Shown: positions 1 to 7,568, counted from the stretch's first letter. The stretch is DNA of 12,713 nucleotides from Gammaproteobacteria bacterium (GCA_019136395.1 JAGVUH010000009.1:1-12713); one strand, 5' to 3'. A program made the numbers and translations. The notes: a model not told the origin generated them from the sequence alone.

Positions 1-29
1 GGGATGAGAAACTTCAAGGTCTTGCCCAT
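1..29 (-). CDS. ccmG: probable ccmG/dsbE N-terminus (partial, runs off the window)
   Basis: Three bases after the ccmF stop, a new ATG on the minus strand opens a frame that reads MGKTLKFLI before the window ends. A GGAGC ribosome binding site lies about six bases upstream of this ATG, inside the end of ccmF. A basic start followed by a hydrophobic stretch fits the membrane anchor of CcmG/DsbE, the periplasmic thioredoxin-like protein that keeps the apocytochrome c haem-binding cysteines reduced. This gene usually follows ccmF in System I clusters. Only nine residues are visible, so the call rests mainly on position, spacing and the ribosome binding site; CcmH is the main alternative. Confidence 0.55.
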
Positions 30-32
30 GGG

Positions 33-2036
33 TCAGCTCCTGGCGGGGGCGGTGGCGCCCGGGGCGGCGCCGGACTGGTTGCGGGCCAGGCCCCGGGCGA
101 GACGGTAGCGGCGATCGGTGATGGCCAGCAGGCCCCCCAGGGCCATGAGCAGGGCCCCGAGCCAGATCCAGCGCACGTAGGGTTTGTAATACAGGCGCAG
201 GGCCCAGTCACCGCCCTCCAGGGGTTCGCCCAGGGACACATAGAGGTCGCGGGTGAAGCCCCAGTCGATGGAGGCCTCGGTCATGGGCTTCTGGGAGGCG
301 AAGTAGCTGCGTTTCTCCGGCCAGAGATCGGCGATGGGCTTCTCACCGGCAAAGATCTGGAAGTGCCCCCTGGCCGCCATGTAGTTGGGTCCCCGCTCGT
401 TGCGGACGCCATGGAACAGGAAGCGATAGCCCGCCACCTCCTGCACGTCCCCCGGGGCCATGCGCACGTCCTTCTCCTGACCATAGTTGGCGACCATGGT
501 GACGCCGACCACGAACATGGCCACCCCCAGATGGGCCAGGATCATGCCGTAGAAACTGCGGCCGTTGCTGGCCAGGTCGGTGAGGATGGCCCCGGGGCGG
601 GTCTTGTGCCGGAGACGCTCGCGGATGGCCTGGAGATGGGAGGTCAGCAGCCAGACCGCCAGCCCGATCCCCAGGGGCACCAGGTACCACTCCAGGGTGA
701 TGAGGGGCATGAGGATGACCGTCAGCAGGGAGGCGACGCCGGTGAGGATGAAGGGGAGCCGGAGTTCCCGCGCCAGGCGCAGCGGCTCGTCCTGCTTCCA
801 GCGTGTCAGGGGGCCGATCCCCATGAGGAAGGCGAGGAAGGGGGTGACGGCGACGAACATGGTGTTGAACCAGGGGAAGCCGACGGATATCTTGCCCCAG
901 GCCATGGCCTCGTAGATGAGGGGGGCCAGGGTGCCGAGGAGGATCAGGGCGGTGAGCAGGGTCAGCAGCAGGTTGTTGGCGAGGAGGAAGCTTTCCCGGG
1001 ACAGCAACTCGAAGCGCCCACCCCCGGATACCGCTGGCGCCCGCCAGGCATAGAGGGCCAGGGAACCACCGATGACGACACACAGGAAGATGAGGATGAA
1101 GGTGCCCCGGGCGGGGTCGGTGGCGAAGGCGTGGACCGAGGTCAGGACCCCGGAGCGCACCAGGAAGGTGCCCAGCAGGCTCAGGGAGAAGGCGGTGATC
1201 GCCAGGAGCACGGTCCAGCTCTTGAAGGCCCCCCGCTTTTCCGTCACCGCCAGGGAGTGCATCAGGGCGGTGCCCGCCAGCCAGGGCATGAGGGAGGCGT
1301 TCTCCACCGGGTCCCAGAACCACCAGCCGCCCCAGCCCAGCTCGTAGTAGGCCCACCAGCTCCCCAGGGCGATGCCCAGGGTGAGGAATATCCAGGCGGT
1401 GGTGGTCCAGGGCCGCGACCAGCGCGCCCAGGCGGCGTCCAGCTTGCCCCCCAGCAGGGCGGCGATGGCGAAGGCGAAGGCGACGGAAAAGCCGACATAG
1501 CCCATGTAGAGCAGAGGCGGGTGGATGGCCAGGCCCGGGTCCTGCAGCAGCGGGTTGAGATCACGCCCCTCCAGGGGCGGCGGGAAGATGCGCTCGAAGG
1601 GATTGGAGGTCAGCAGCATGAAAAGCAGGAAGCCGATGCCGACCATGCCCATCACCGCCAGGACCCGCGCCACGATCGGCAGGGGCAGGTTACGGCTCAG
1701 GCTCGCCACCGCGGCGCCCCAGGCCGCCAGGAAGGCGGCCCAGAGCAGCAGGGACCCCTCGTGGGCGCCCCAGACTGCCGAGACTTTGTAGAGGGTCGGC
1801 ATCAGGGTGTTGGAGTTGCTGGCGACATAGACGACGGAGAAGTCGTCGGTCAGGAAGGCCAGCAACAGCAGGGCGAAGGCGATGGCGGCGAAGATAAACT
1901 GGCCCCAGGCCAGGGGCCGGGCGGTGTGCATCCAGGCGCGGTTACCCGTGTAGGAGCCCGCCAGGGGCAGGGTGGCCTGGATCAGGGCCAGGCCCAGGGC
2001 CAGGATGAGGGCGAAGTGACCAAGTTCCGGAATCAT
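33..2036 (-). CDS. ccmF: CcmF, haem lyase core subunit of cytochrome c maturation (System I)
   Basis: This is an inner-membrane protein of 667 residues (the E. coli protein has about 647) that transfers haem from holo-CcmE to apocytochrome c together with CcmH/I. The sequence shows many membrane segments. The tryptophan-rich WWD motif WGGWWFWDPVEN is at residues 235-246. The four histidines expected as haem ligands are visible: H172 (IHPPLLY), H260 (LMHSL), H302 (TSVHAF) and H502 (LAHLGV). A large periplasmic domain at about 515-630 precedes a last membrane helix and a basic tail. The ATG at 2036 overlaps the ccmE stop as ATGA, which fixes the start and suggests translational coupling. The gene looks complete and intact. 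Confidence 0.97.
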   Translation of the reverse strand: MIPELGHFALILALGLALIQATLPLAGSYTGNRAWMHTARPLAWGQFIFAAIAFALLLLAFLTDDFSVVYVASNSNTLMPTLYKVSAVWGAHEGSLLLWAAFLAAWGAAVASLSRNLPLPIVARVLAVMGMVGIGFLLFMLLTSNPFERIFPPPLEGRDLNPLLQDPGLAIHPPLLYMGYVGFSVAFAFAIAALLGGKLDAAWARWSRPWTTTAWIFLTLGIALGSWWAYYELGWGGWWFWDPVENASLMPWLAGTALMHSLAVTEKRGAFKSWTVLLAITAFSLSLLGTFLVRSGVLTSVHAFATDPARGTFILIFLCVVIGGSLALYAWRAPAVSGGGRFELLSRESFLLANNLLLTLLTALILLGTLAPLIYEAMAWGKISVGFPWFNTMFVAVTPFLAFLMGIGPLTRWKQDEPLRLARELRLPFILTGVASLLTVILMPLITLEWYLVPLGIGLAVWLLTSHLQAIRERLRHKTRPGAILTDLASNGRSFYGMILAHLGVAMFVVGVTMVANYGQEKDVRMAPGDVQEVAGYRFLFHGVRNERGPNYMAARGHFQIFAGEKPIADLWPEKRSYFASQKPMTEASIDWGFTRDLYVSLGEPLEGGDWALRLYYKPYVRWIWLGALLMALGGLLAITDRRYRLARGLARNQSGAAPGATAPARS

Positions 2037-2632
2037 GCCCGGCCTCCCGGAACGACCTGGCTGGGCTGGACGGCCGGGGCTGCCGGTGCGGTGTTAGCGG
2101 GCGGGGCGGCCGACTGATCCGCCTGGCCGGCTGGTGGTGGGGCAACCGGCGGGGTGGCACCGGACTCGGCCGGTGTCGCCGCGGCCTGGGCCATCGCCGT
2201 CACGCCCTGGGCATGGGCCGTCTGGAGGCTATCGGCGACCTCCGGCGGCATGTAGGACTCGTCGTGCTTGGCCAGGACCTCCTCGGCGACGAAGACGCCG
2301 CCGGGTCCCATGCGGCCCTTGGTGACCACGCCCTGGCCCTCACCGAAGAGGTCGGGGAGGATGCCGGTGTAGCTGACCTTGACCGTCTGGGCATTGTCGG
2401 TGACGTCGAAGACCACCGTCAGGCCATCGGGCTGGCGGGCCAGGCTGTTCTTGACCACCAGACCGCCCAGGCGGTAAACGGCATGCGCCGGGGCCTCGTT
2501 CGCCATGACTTGCGTCGGGCTGAAGTAGTAAGAGATGTTGCTACGCAGGGCGCCGACGGCGAGCCAGGCGGCGACGCCCACGCCCATGATGCCGACGGCG
2601 ACGAATACCAAACGTTTTTCACGGGCTTTCAT
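2033..2632 (-). CDS. ccmE: CcmE, periplasmic haem chaperone
   Basis: CcmE binds haem covalently in the periplasm and carries it from the CcmABCD complex to CcmF. The protein has 199 residues from ATG 2632, which overlaps the ccmD stop as ATGA; the frame stays open further upstream but that part belongs to ccmD in another frame. It starts MKAREKRLVFV, a short cytoplasmic segment followed by one membrane anchor (about 8-30). The OB-fold core follows with VYRLGGLVV, a GLTVVFDVTDN strand and PDLFGEGQG. The haem-binding motif LAKHDESYMPPEV gives H123 as the covalent haem ligand and Y127 as its partner. The C-terminal tail after about residue 132 is unusually long (about 68 residues) and rich in Ala and Pro; E. 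coli CcmE totals about 159 residues. Confidence 0.97.
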   Translation of the reverse strand: MKAREKRLVFVAVGIMGVGVAAWLAVGALRSNISYYFSPTQVMANEAPAHAVYRLGGLVVKNSLARQPDGLTVVFDVTDNAQTVKVSYTGILPDLFGEGQGVVTKGRMGPGGVFVAEEVLAKHDESYMPPEVADSLQTAHAQGVTAMAQAAATPAESGATPPVAPPPAGQADQSAAPPANTAPAAPAVQPSQVVPGGRA

Positions 2633-2808
2633 GCGGGGTCTCCTGGCTCTCTCCGGGTGCGCAAACGGATCATTCGACTGAGGCGGGCGAAAATGGTTCG
2701 CCGTTGGCGCCGCAACTGCCAGATCTCGCCCAACAACAGGATCAGGGTCAGGCCATAGGCGCCCCACACGTAGGCGCCGTAGCCGCCCTGGGAAAAAAAC
2801 TCGCTCAT
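2629..2808 (-). CDS. ccmD: CcmD, small membrane protein of the haem-release complex
   Basis: This 59-residue protein begins MSEFFSQGGYGAYVWGAYGL, continues as one hydrophobic helix (LTLILLLGEIW) and then a strongly basic cytoplasmic tail (QLRRQRR). That is the typical CcmD layout. CcmD is needed to release holo-CcmE from the CcmABC complex. It overlaps ccmC at its start and ccmE at its end, both as ATGA, so the three genes are probably translationally coupled. It is assigned by length, topology, the YVWGAYG signature and its position between ccmC and ccmE. Confidence 0.93.
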   Translation of the reverse strand: MSEFFSQGGYGAYVWGAYGLTLILLLGEIWQLRRQRRTIFARLSRMIRLRTRREPGDPA

Positions 2809-3551
2809 CGCTCACGCTCCAGGAGTTCGCGGGCCCAGGCGCTATCCCCTTCCCGCTCCAGGATCAGGCTGCGCAGCCGGGTCAGGGTGGCGGCGAAGGA
2901 GTACATCCACAGGCCGAAGGTCATGGTCAGCATGGCGAAGAGGATGTTGCCCTCCATCTGCGACAGGCCGGAGCGCTGATGCAGGGCCGCGCACTGGTTA
3001 GGGTCCGGACAGTTGATGGACCAGAAGATCAGCGGCAGCATCACCAGGCCGACGATGGCCAGCAGGGCGCTGGCCTTGTCCCCCCGCCGCGGGTCGTCGA
3101 TGGCGGAGTGCAGGGCGATGTAGCCGACGTAAAGGAAGAACAGGATCAGCTCCGAGGTCAGGCGCGGGTCCCAGTCCCACCAGGTGCCCCAACTGGGATG
3201 GCCCCAAAAGGAACCGGTGTAAAGGGCGACGAAGGTAAAGAGGGCCCCCGTCGGCGCCGTGGCCTGGGCCATCATGAAGGACAGGCGGGTGTTGAACACC
3301 AGCCCGATGGCCGACCAGACCGCCAGCATCAGGTACAGCCACATGGACATCCAGGCCGCCGGGACATGGATGAAGATGATGCGGTAGTACTCCTTCTGGG
3401 GATTGGTGCCCCCCAGCCGGTCCGGGGTCTCGAAAAAGCCCCAGTAGAGACCGATGACCAGGGCCAGGCCCGTCAGCACCCAGAAGAGGGGGATGAGTTT
3501 TCCCGCCAGGGGGTAAAAGGTGGCCGGCGAGGAGTAGCGGAAGAGCTTCAT
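2805..3551 (-). CDS. ccmC: CcmC, haem-handling membrane protein of cytochrome c maturation
   Basis: CcmC presents haem to CcmE at the outer face of the inner membrane. From ATG 3551 it has 248 residues (E. coli has 245), with about six membrane helices and the WWD signature WGTWWDWDPRLT at residues 121-132. The two histidines expected as axial haem ligands are H62 (FIHVPAAW) and H191 (LHQ). The stretch before H191 reads NCPDPNQCAALHQ, with cysteines at 181 and 187; the E. coli protein as I recall it has WWNTLHQ there. A TTG at 3569 could add six residues, but MKLFRYSSP is the better family start; neither has a strong ribosome binding site. A 156-base gap separates it from ccmB. Confidence 0.96.
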   Translation of the reverse strand: MKLFRYSSPATFYPLAGKLIPLFWVLTGLALVIGLYWGFFETPDRLGGTNPQKEYYRIIFIHVPAAWMSMWLYLMLAVWSAIGLVFNTRLSFMMAQATAPTGALFTFVALYTGSFWGHPSWGTWWDWDPRLTSELILFFLYVGYIALHSAIDDPRRGDKASALLAIVGLVMLPLIFWSINCPDPNQCAALHQRSGLSQMEGNILFAMLTMTFGLWMYSFAATLTRLRSLILEREGDSAWARELLERER

Positions 3552-3608
3552 GGCACGATGAGGCGGCAAGGACCAATCTCTGAGGGATATGCAAGGTTAT
3601 CACGGCAT

Positions 3609-3667
3609 GGCCCCGGGGCCGAATGACATGAGAGGGTGGGGGCGATGCCGGAAAAACCACGGGCATC
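3609..3667. other. palindrome and small hairpin in the ccmB-ccmC gap
   Basis: The 156-base gap between ccmB and ccmC holds a perfect 12-base palindrome, GGCCCCGGGGCC, at 3609-3620. It also holds an inverted repeat GATGCC/GGCATC at 3644-3649 and 3662-3667 with a 12-base loop. On the minus strand, which is the transcribed direction, the loop contains TTTTT but no U-tract follows the stem, so this is not a convincing terminator. Nothing coding was recognised. The gap may hold a promoter for ccmC onward, but I cannot point to a good -35/-10 pair. Confidence 0.3.
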
Positions 3668-3707
3668 CGGGATGAGCGGGGCCGGGAAAGATCACGCCTC
3701 CGGGCCG

Positions 3708-4379
3708 CTACTCCGTGGCGATGCGCAACGCCGCCGCCGCCGCCAGGGGCGAGAGCACCAGGGCCAGCAGCAGGAAGGCGCCGAGGAGGGAGAAATAGGG
3801 CAGGGTCTCGGCAAAGTCGAGGGCGCTTACCGTCACCGCCCGGGAGCCATAGACCAGGACCGGGATGTAGAGCGGCAGGATGAGCAGCGACAGCAGGATG
3901 CCCCCGCCCCGCAACCCCAGGGTCAGGGCCGCGCCAATGGCGCCGATCAGGCTCAGGACCGGGGTCCCCAGCAGCAGGGCCAGGACCATGGTGACCAGGG
4001 CGGTATCCGGAAGGTGGTATTGCATGCCCATGAGGGGCGCCATGGCCACCAGGGGCAGGCCGGTCAGCAGCCAGTGGGCGCTCACCTTGGCCAGCACCAC
4101 CAGGGACAGGGGCTGCGGGGTCATGAGCATCTGCTCCAGGGTGCCGTCCTCGTGATCGGCGGCGAAGAGTCGCTCCAGGGCGAGCATGGAGGCCAGCAGG
4201 GCCGCCACCCAGACCACCCCGGGCCCGAGGATGCGCAGGATCTGCTTTTCCGTGCCCACCCCTAAGGGGAAGAGGCTGATGACGATGACGAAGAAGAAGA
4301 GGGTGGTGAGGACCTCGGTGCGCCGGCGCATGGCCAGGCGCAGGTCGCGGCCGAGGATACAGCGAAAGACCCGCCACAT
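3708..4379 (-). CDS. ccmB: CcmB, membrane subunit of the haem-release ABC complex
   Basis: CcmB is the integral membrane partner of the ATPase CcmA; together with CcmC and CcmD they use ATP to release holo-CcmE. The protein has 223 residues (E. coli has 220) and about six hydrophobic segments. It begins MWRVFRCILGRDLRLAMRRR, an N-terminal cytoplasmic segment typical of the family. The conserved LFAADHEDGTLEQM motif follows the second helix. The ATG at 4379 shares one base with the ccmA stop (TGATG), which fixes the start against the longer open frame upstream. The gene ends with a TAG stop and is followed by the gap before ccmC. Confidence 0.95.
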   Translation of the reverse strand: MWRVFRCILGRDLRLAMRRRTEVLTTLFFFVIVISLFPLGVGTEKQILRILGPGVVWVAALLASMLALERLFAADHEDGTLEQMLMTPQPLSLVVLAKVSAHWLLTGLPLVAMAPLMGMQYHLPDTALVTMVLALLLGTPVLSLIGAIGAALTLGLRGGGILLSLLILPLYIPVLVYGSRAVTVSALDFAETLPYFSLLGAFLLLALVLSPLAAAAALRIATE

Positions 4380-5053
4380 CAGTGCTGCCCTCCCACGGCG
4401 ACGGCCAGCCCCGCGTTGACGGGGTCCGCGTCCGGCGTGACGCCGAGGTGCAGGCGCCGGATCTGGCCCGAAGTCAGGGGCACCTCCTGGTGGGTGGTGA
4501 GGATCACCAGCCCGTCCTTGGCCACATGCTCGGCGATCAGTAGTTGCAGCCGGTCCACGGCATCCACGTCCAGGGCGGTGAAGGGTTCGTCGAGGATCCA
4601 CAGCGGGGCCCGGCTGAGGAGCAGGCGCGCCAGGGCGACGCGCTTTTTCTGGCCCTGGGACAGGACCTTGGTCGGCAGGTCCTCGAAGCCGGCGAGCCCC
4701 ATCTCCTCCAGGGCATCGAGGATGTCGTCCGCGGACACCTGGTCACCGTCGAGGATGGCGGCCACGCGCAGATTCTCGATCGCGGTCAGGTCGCTCTTGA
4801 TGCCGTTGAGATGGCCAAAGTACAGGGTGTCGCGGTGAAAGTCCTCGCCCAGGCGGCGGACCTGCTCGCCATTCCAGTAGATGTCGCCGGCGTCGGGGGT
4901 CAGCAGGCCGCAGAGGGTGCGCAGGAGGGTGGTCTTGCCACTGCCATTGTGTCCACGCACATGGAGCAGGGTACCGGCCTCCAGGCTAAAGGAGAGCCCG
5001 GAAAAGAGCTGGCGATCGCCCCGCCGGCAGGCCAGGTCGGTGACTTCAAGCAT
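4379..5053 (-). CDS. ccmA: CcmA, ATPase subunit of the haem-release ABC complex
   Basis: This is a cytoplasmic ABC ATPase of 224 residues (E. coli has 207). The Walker A motif GHNGSGKTT is at 34-42, with His at the second position instead of the common Pro. The ABC signature is LSQGQ at 131-135 followed by KKRVALARL, Walker B is LWILDEP at 151-157, and the switch histidine is H188 (TTHQE). The start MLEVTDLACRRG at 5053 matches the family, and the open frame upstream to 5158 is overlap with pdxH. The start lies 25 bases after the pdxH stop, so the two genes are probably on one transcript. The C-terminal extension (about 205-224) is variable in this family. Confidence 0.96.
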   Translation of the reverse strand: MLEVTDLACRRGDRQLFSGLSFSLEAGTLLHVRGHNGSGKTTLLRTLCGLLTPDAGDIYWNGEQVRRLGEDFHRDTLYFGHLNGIKSDLTAIENLRVAAILDGDQVSADDILDALEEMGLAGFEDLPTKVLSQGQKKRVALARLLLSRAPLWILDEPFTALDVDAVDRLQLLIAEHVAKDGLVILTTHQEVPLTSGQIRRLHLGVTPDADPVNAGLAVAVGGQH

Positions 5054-5078
5054 GGTGAGCGGACCCTGGATACCGATC

Positions 5079-5723
5079 TCAGGGTGCCAGACGGGCGATG
5101 GACCAACCCCCGTCCGCCTCCCGGCTGTAGGCGAAGCGGTCGTGGAGGCGGCTGTCACGGCCCTGCCAGAACTCGATGCGGTGGGGGATGACGCGATAGC
5201 CGCCCCAGAAATCCGGCAGGGGGATCTCGCCCTGGGCGAACTTGCGCTTCACCTGTTCCACCTTTTCGTCCAGCAGGGAACGGGACTGGATCACCTGGCT
5301 CTGGGGCGAGGCCCAGGCGCCGATCTGGCTGCCGCGGGGGCGGGTAAGGAAATATGCCAGGGACTCCCGGGTCGGGATGCGCTCGGCGCGGCCGTTGATC
5401 TTCACCTGGCGCGCCAGGGCCACCCAGGGGAAGAGCAGGGCGACCTGGGGGTTGCCTCCGATCTGCCGCGACTTGCGACTCTCGTAGTTGGTGAAGAAGA
5501 CGAAGCCGCGTTGGTCGTAGAGCTTGAGCAACACGGTGCGCAGCCAGGGCTGGCCGTTCTCGTCCACCGTCGCCAGGCTCATGCCGTTGGGTTCGGGGAT
5601 ACCGGTGGCGATGGCGGCCTCGAACCAGGTCTGGAACTGGCGCAGGGGGTCGGCATCCAGTTCCTCGCGGGACAGGCCCTGGGCCATGGCGCGGTCGCGA
5701 AAGATTTCGGGGGTGGTGGTCAT
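5079..5723 (-). CDS. pdxH: pyridoxamine/pyridoxine 5'-phosphate oxidase
   Basis: PdxH is an FMN enzyme that oxidises pyridoxine 5'-phosphate or pyridoxamine 5'-phosphate to pyridoxal 5'-phosphate, using oxygen, in the last step of vitamin B6 synthesis and salvage. The protein has 214 residues (E. coli has 218). Family motifs are visible in order: RTVLLK (62-67) and FFTNYESRK (76-84) near the FMN site, RPRGSQIGAWAS (128-139), then PDFWGGYRVIPHRIEFW (170-186), GRDSRLHDRF (188-197) and the closing W-S-I-x-R-L-A-P. R192 and H194 match the substrate-binding Arg and His of the RLHDR motif. An AGGA sequence lies about ten bases before ATG 5723. It is probably the first gene of the transcript that continues into ccmA. 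Confidence 0.96.
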   Translation of the reverse strand: MTTTPEIFRDRAMAQGLSREELDADPLRQFQTWFEAAIATGIPEPNGMSLATVDENGQPWLRTVLLKLYDQRGFVFFTNYESRKSRQIGGNPQVALLFPWVALARQVKINGRAERIPTRESLAYFLTRPRGSQIGAWASPQSQVIQSRSLLDEKVEQVKRKFAQGEIPLPDFWGGYRVIPHRIEFWQGRDSRLHDRFAYSREADGGWSIARLAP

Positions 5724-6066
5724 AGGCTCATCCTGGGGTTAAGAGGATTATTATCCCTGTTTCGGCCCCTGGATGGCTGGATTATGCGTGACTGCCAGCA
5801 GGACCCGGCCTCTAACGCCGTGCGCCGCGATTGCCATCGCCAAGCAGTGTGGGCCTGTGATGGAGCGGGTAGCCTCTGGCGGGGGACAAACTGAATGGGT
5901 CCAGGTACAGGGTATGGGTCCCGACACATCGAAGGGCGCCTTCCTGCGGTCGACACCCCGCCGGATGCCCCGAGCCTCGCGGGCGCGATCAAAAATCAAG
6001 TGCTACGGATATACTCTGCGTAACCCTTCCTGAATCCCGTCACCCCGCGCCGCACACCCCACGACC
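5724..6066. promoter_or_regulatory. divergent intergenic region between pdxH and the flippase gene
   Basis: These 343 bases separate two divergent genes and should hold both promoters. On the minus strand GATAAT at 5755-5750 is a -10 candidate for pdxH. On the plus strand TATACT at 6010-6015 is a -10 candidate for the flippase gene. Neither has a good -35 box at normal spacing, so both are weak. The octamer ATGGGTCC occurs twice, at 5895-5902 and 5914-5921, 19 bases apart, and could be a paired protein-binding site. The stretch stays open in frames on both strands, but none of the translations looks like a protein and none has a convincing start. Confidence 0.35.
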
Positions 6067-7527
6067 TTGAATCCCCTCAAACGCCTGGCCTCCCAGACCG
6101 CCATCTATGGCGTCAGCAGCGTCCTGGGGCGCTTTCTCAACTACCTGCTGGTCCCGCTCTACACCTATAGCTTCCTGCCGGCGGACTATGGGGTGGTGGT
6201 GGAGTTCTACGCCTACATGGGTTTCCTGGCGGTGCTGCTGGCCTTTGGTCTGGAGACGGGCTATTTCCGCTTCCGGGAGGAGGGCGGGCGTTCGCCCCTG
6301 CTGGTCTTCGCCACCGTCCTGCGCTTCCTGATCCTGGCCAACCTGGGCTTTTTCCTCCTGGCCTGGACCTACCGGGAACCCATCGCCGCCGTCCTGCGCC
6401 ACGCCGCTCATCCGGAGTACATCGCCTGGGTCGCCGCCATCCTGGCCCTGGACTCGGTGGGGGCCATTGCCTTCGCCCGGCTGCGGGCGGAACAGAAGGC
6501 GCTGCGCTTCGCCCTGATCAAGCTGACGGAGATCGGGGTCAACATCGCCCTCAACCTCTTTTTCATCATTCTCTGCCGCCAGGCCTTCGAGCGCGACCCG
6601 ACCTCCTGGCTCGGCGGTCTCTGGGACCCGGCCATCGGCGTGGGTTATGTCTTTCTCGCCAACCTGGCGGCCAGCGCCCTGAAGCTGGTGTTGCTGAGCC
6701 CGGAACTACGCGGGGTGACGGCCGGCTTCGACCGGGGCCTGGCATGGCGCCTGCTCGGCTACTCCCTGCCCATGGTGGCCATCGGTTTCGCGGGCATCGT
6801 CAACGACATGCTCGACCGGGCGGCACTGAAGTTCCTGCTGCCTTACGACCCGGCCACCAACATGGCCCAACTCGGCATCTACGGGGCCGTCTACAAGCTG
6901 TCCATCCTCATGAGCCTGTTCATCCAGGCCTTCCGGTATGCCGGCGAGCCCTTCTTCTTCGCCTATGCCCGCCAGGAGGGTTCCCGGCGCATGTACGCCC
7001 AGGTGATGACCTGGTTCGTGATCTTCTGCGTCTTCATCTTCCTGCTGGTGAGCCTGTTCCTGGACCTCTTTCAGTACCTGATCGGCGCCGACTACCGAGA
7101 GGGGCTTTGGGTGGTGCCCATCCTGCTGCTGGCCAATTTGCTGCTGGGTATCTATATCAATCTCTCCATCTGGTACAAGCTCATCGATCGCACCGGCCTG
7201 GGGGCCTGGGTGGCCCTGGTTGGGGCCCTGATCACCGCCACCGCCCTGTACCTGCTGGTGCCCCGGTATGGCTTTGCCGGGGCGGCTTGGGCCCATCTGC
7301 TGTGCTATTCCTTCATGGTGTCCCTCTCCTGGGCCATGGGGCGGCGCTACTATCCGGTGCCCTACGACCTCCAGCGCATCTTCGGCTACATCGGCCTGGG
7401 TCTGGGCCTCTTTGGCTGGTTGGGGGTCCCGCCCCTGGCGGCCGGAGTTCTGTGCCTGACGATATATTTGGGTTTGGTATGGCTCTGGGACGGCCGGTCG
7501 CTGCTAAGTCATCGGTTGGGGGGTTAG
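6067..7527 (+). CDS. Wzx/MATE-like polysaccharide (oligosaccharide) flippase
   Basis: The product is a 486-residue polytopic membrane protein of the MOP superfamily (Wzx/MurJ/MATE-like), with roughly 12-14 hydrophobic segments. The N-terminus NPLKRLASQTAIYGVSSVLG, followed by FLNYLLVPLYTYSFLPADYGVV, is typical of the polysaccharide-biosynthesis flippase group that moves lipid-linked oligosaccharides across the inner membrane. The start is a TTG at 6067; no ATG lies close enough and the conserved N-terminal segment begins there. I see no clear ribosome binding site. No glycosyltransferase or polymerase gene adjoins it here, so its substrate cannot be told from context. A hairpin follows 11 bases after the stop. 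Confidence 0.88.
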   Translation: MNPLKRLASQTAIYGVSSVLGRFLNYLLVPLYTYSFLPADYGVVVEFYAYMGFLAVLLAFGLETGYFRFREEGGRSPLLVFATVLRFLILANLGFFLLAWTYREPIAAVLRHAAHPEYIAWVAAILALDSVGAIAFARLRAEQKALRFALIKLTEIGVNIALNLFFIILCRQAFERDPTSWLGGLWDPAIGVGYVFLANLAASALKLVLLSPELRGVTAGFDRGLAWRLLGYSLPMVAIGFAGIVNDMLDRAALKFLLPYDPATNMAQLGIYGAVYKLSILMSLFIQAFRYAGEPFFFAYARQEGSRRMYAQVMTWFVIFCVFIFLLVSLFLDLFQYLIGADYREGLWVVPILLLANLLLGIYINLSIWYKLIDRTGLGAWVALVGALITATALYLLVPRYGFAGAAWAHLLCYSFMVSLSWAMGRRYYPVPYDLQRIFGYIGLGLGLFGWLGVPPLAAGVLCLTIYLGLVWLWDGRSLLSHRLGG

Positions 7528-7531
7528 TTCA

Positions 7532-7568
7532 CCGCGATGGGTTGGATTCGGTCCAACCCCGCGATGGG
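7532..7568. repeat. hairpin flanked by 10-base direct repeats, after the flippase gene
   Basis: A perfect 8-base inverted repeat, GGGTTGGA at 7539-7546 and TCCAACCC at 7552-7559, encloses a five-base TTCGG loop. The decamer CCGCGATGGG occurs at 7532-7541 and again at 7559-7568, so the direct repeats overlap the ends of the stem. No U-tract follows on either side, so it is not a textbook intrinsic terminator, though it could still end or stabilise the flippase transcript. It could also be a small dispersed palindromic element or the start of a 27-base tandem unit. Confidence 0.55.

Noticed and set aside
363..2117. Long plus-strand open frame (584 codons) opposite ccmF
   Set aside because: It is antisense to a clear CcmF gene, very rich in Gly, Gln, Asp and Glu, and has no recognisable domain; this is the usual antisense shadow in high-GC DNA.
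2998..4377. 459-codon minus-strand open frame across ccmC and ccmB
   Set aside because: It runs out of frame through two well-supported genes and its translation is low-complexity Pro/Gly/Arg/His sequence.
5751..5999. 82-codon minus-strand frame in the divergent spacer upstream of pdxH
   Set aside because: It starts with TTG, has no ribosome binding site and no recognisable family. It could be a decayed fragment but nothing supports a gene.
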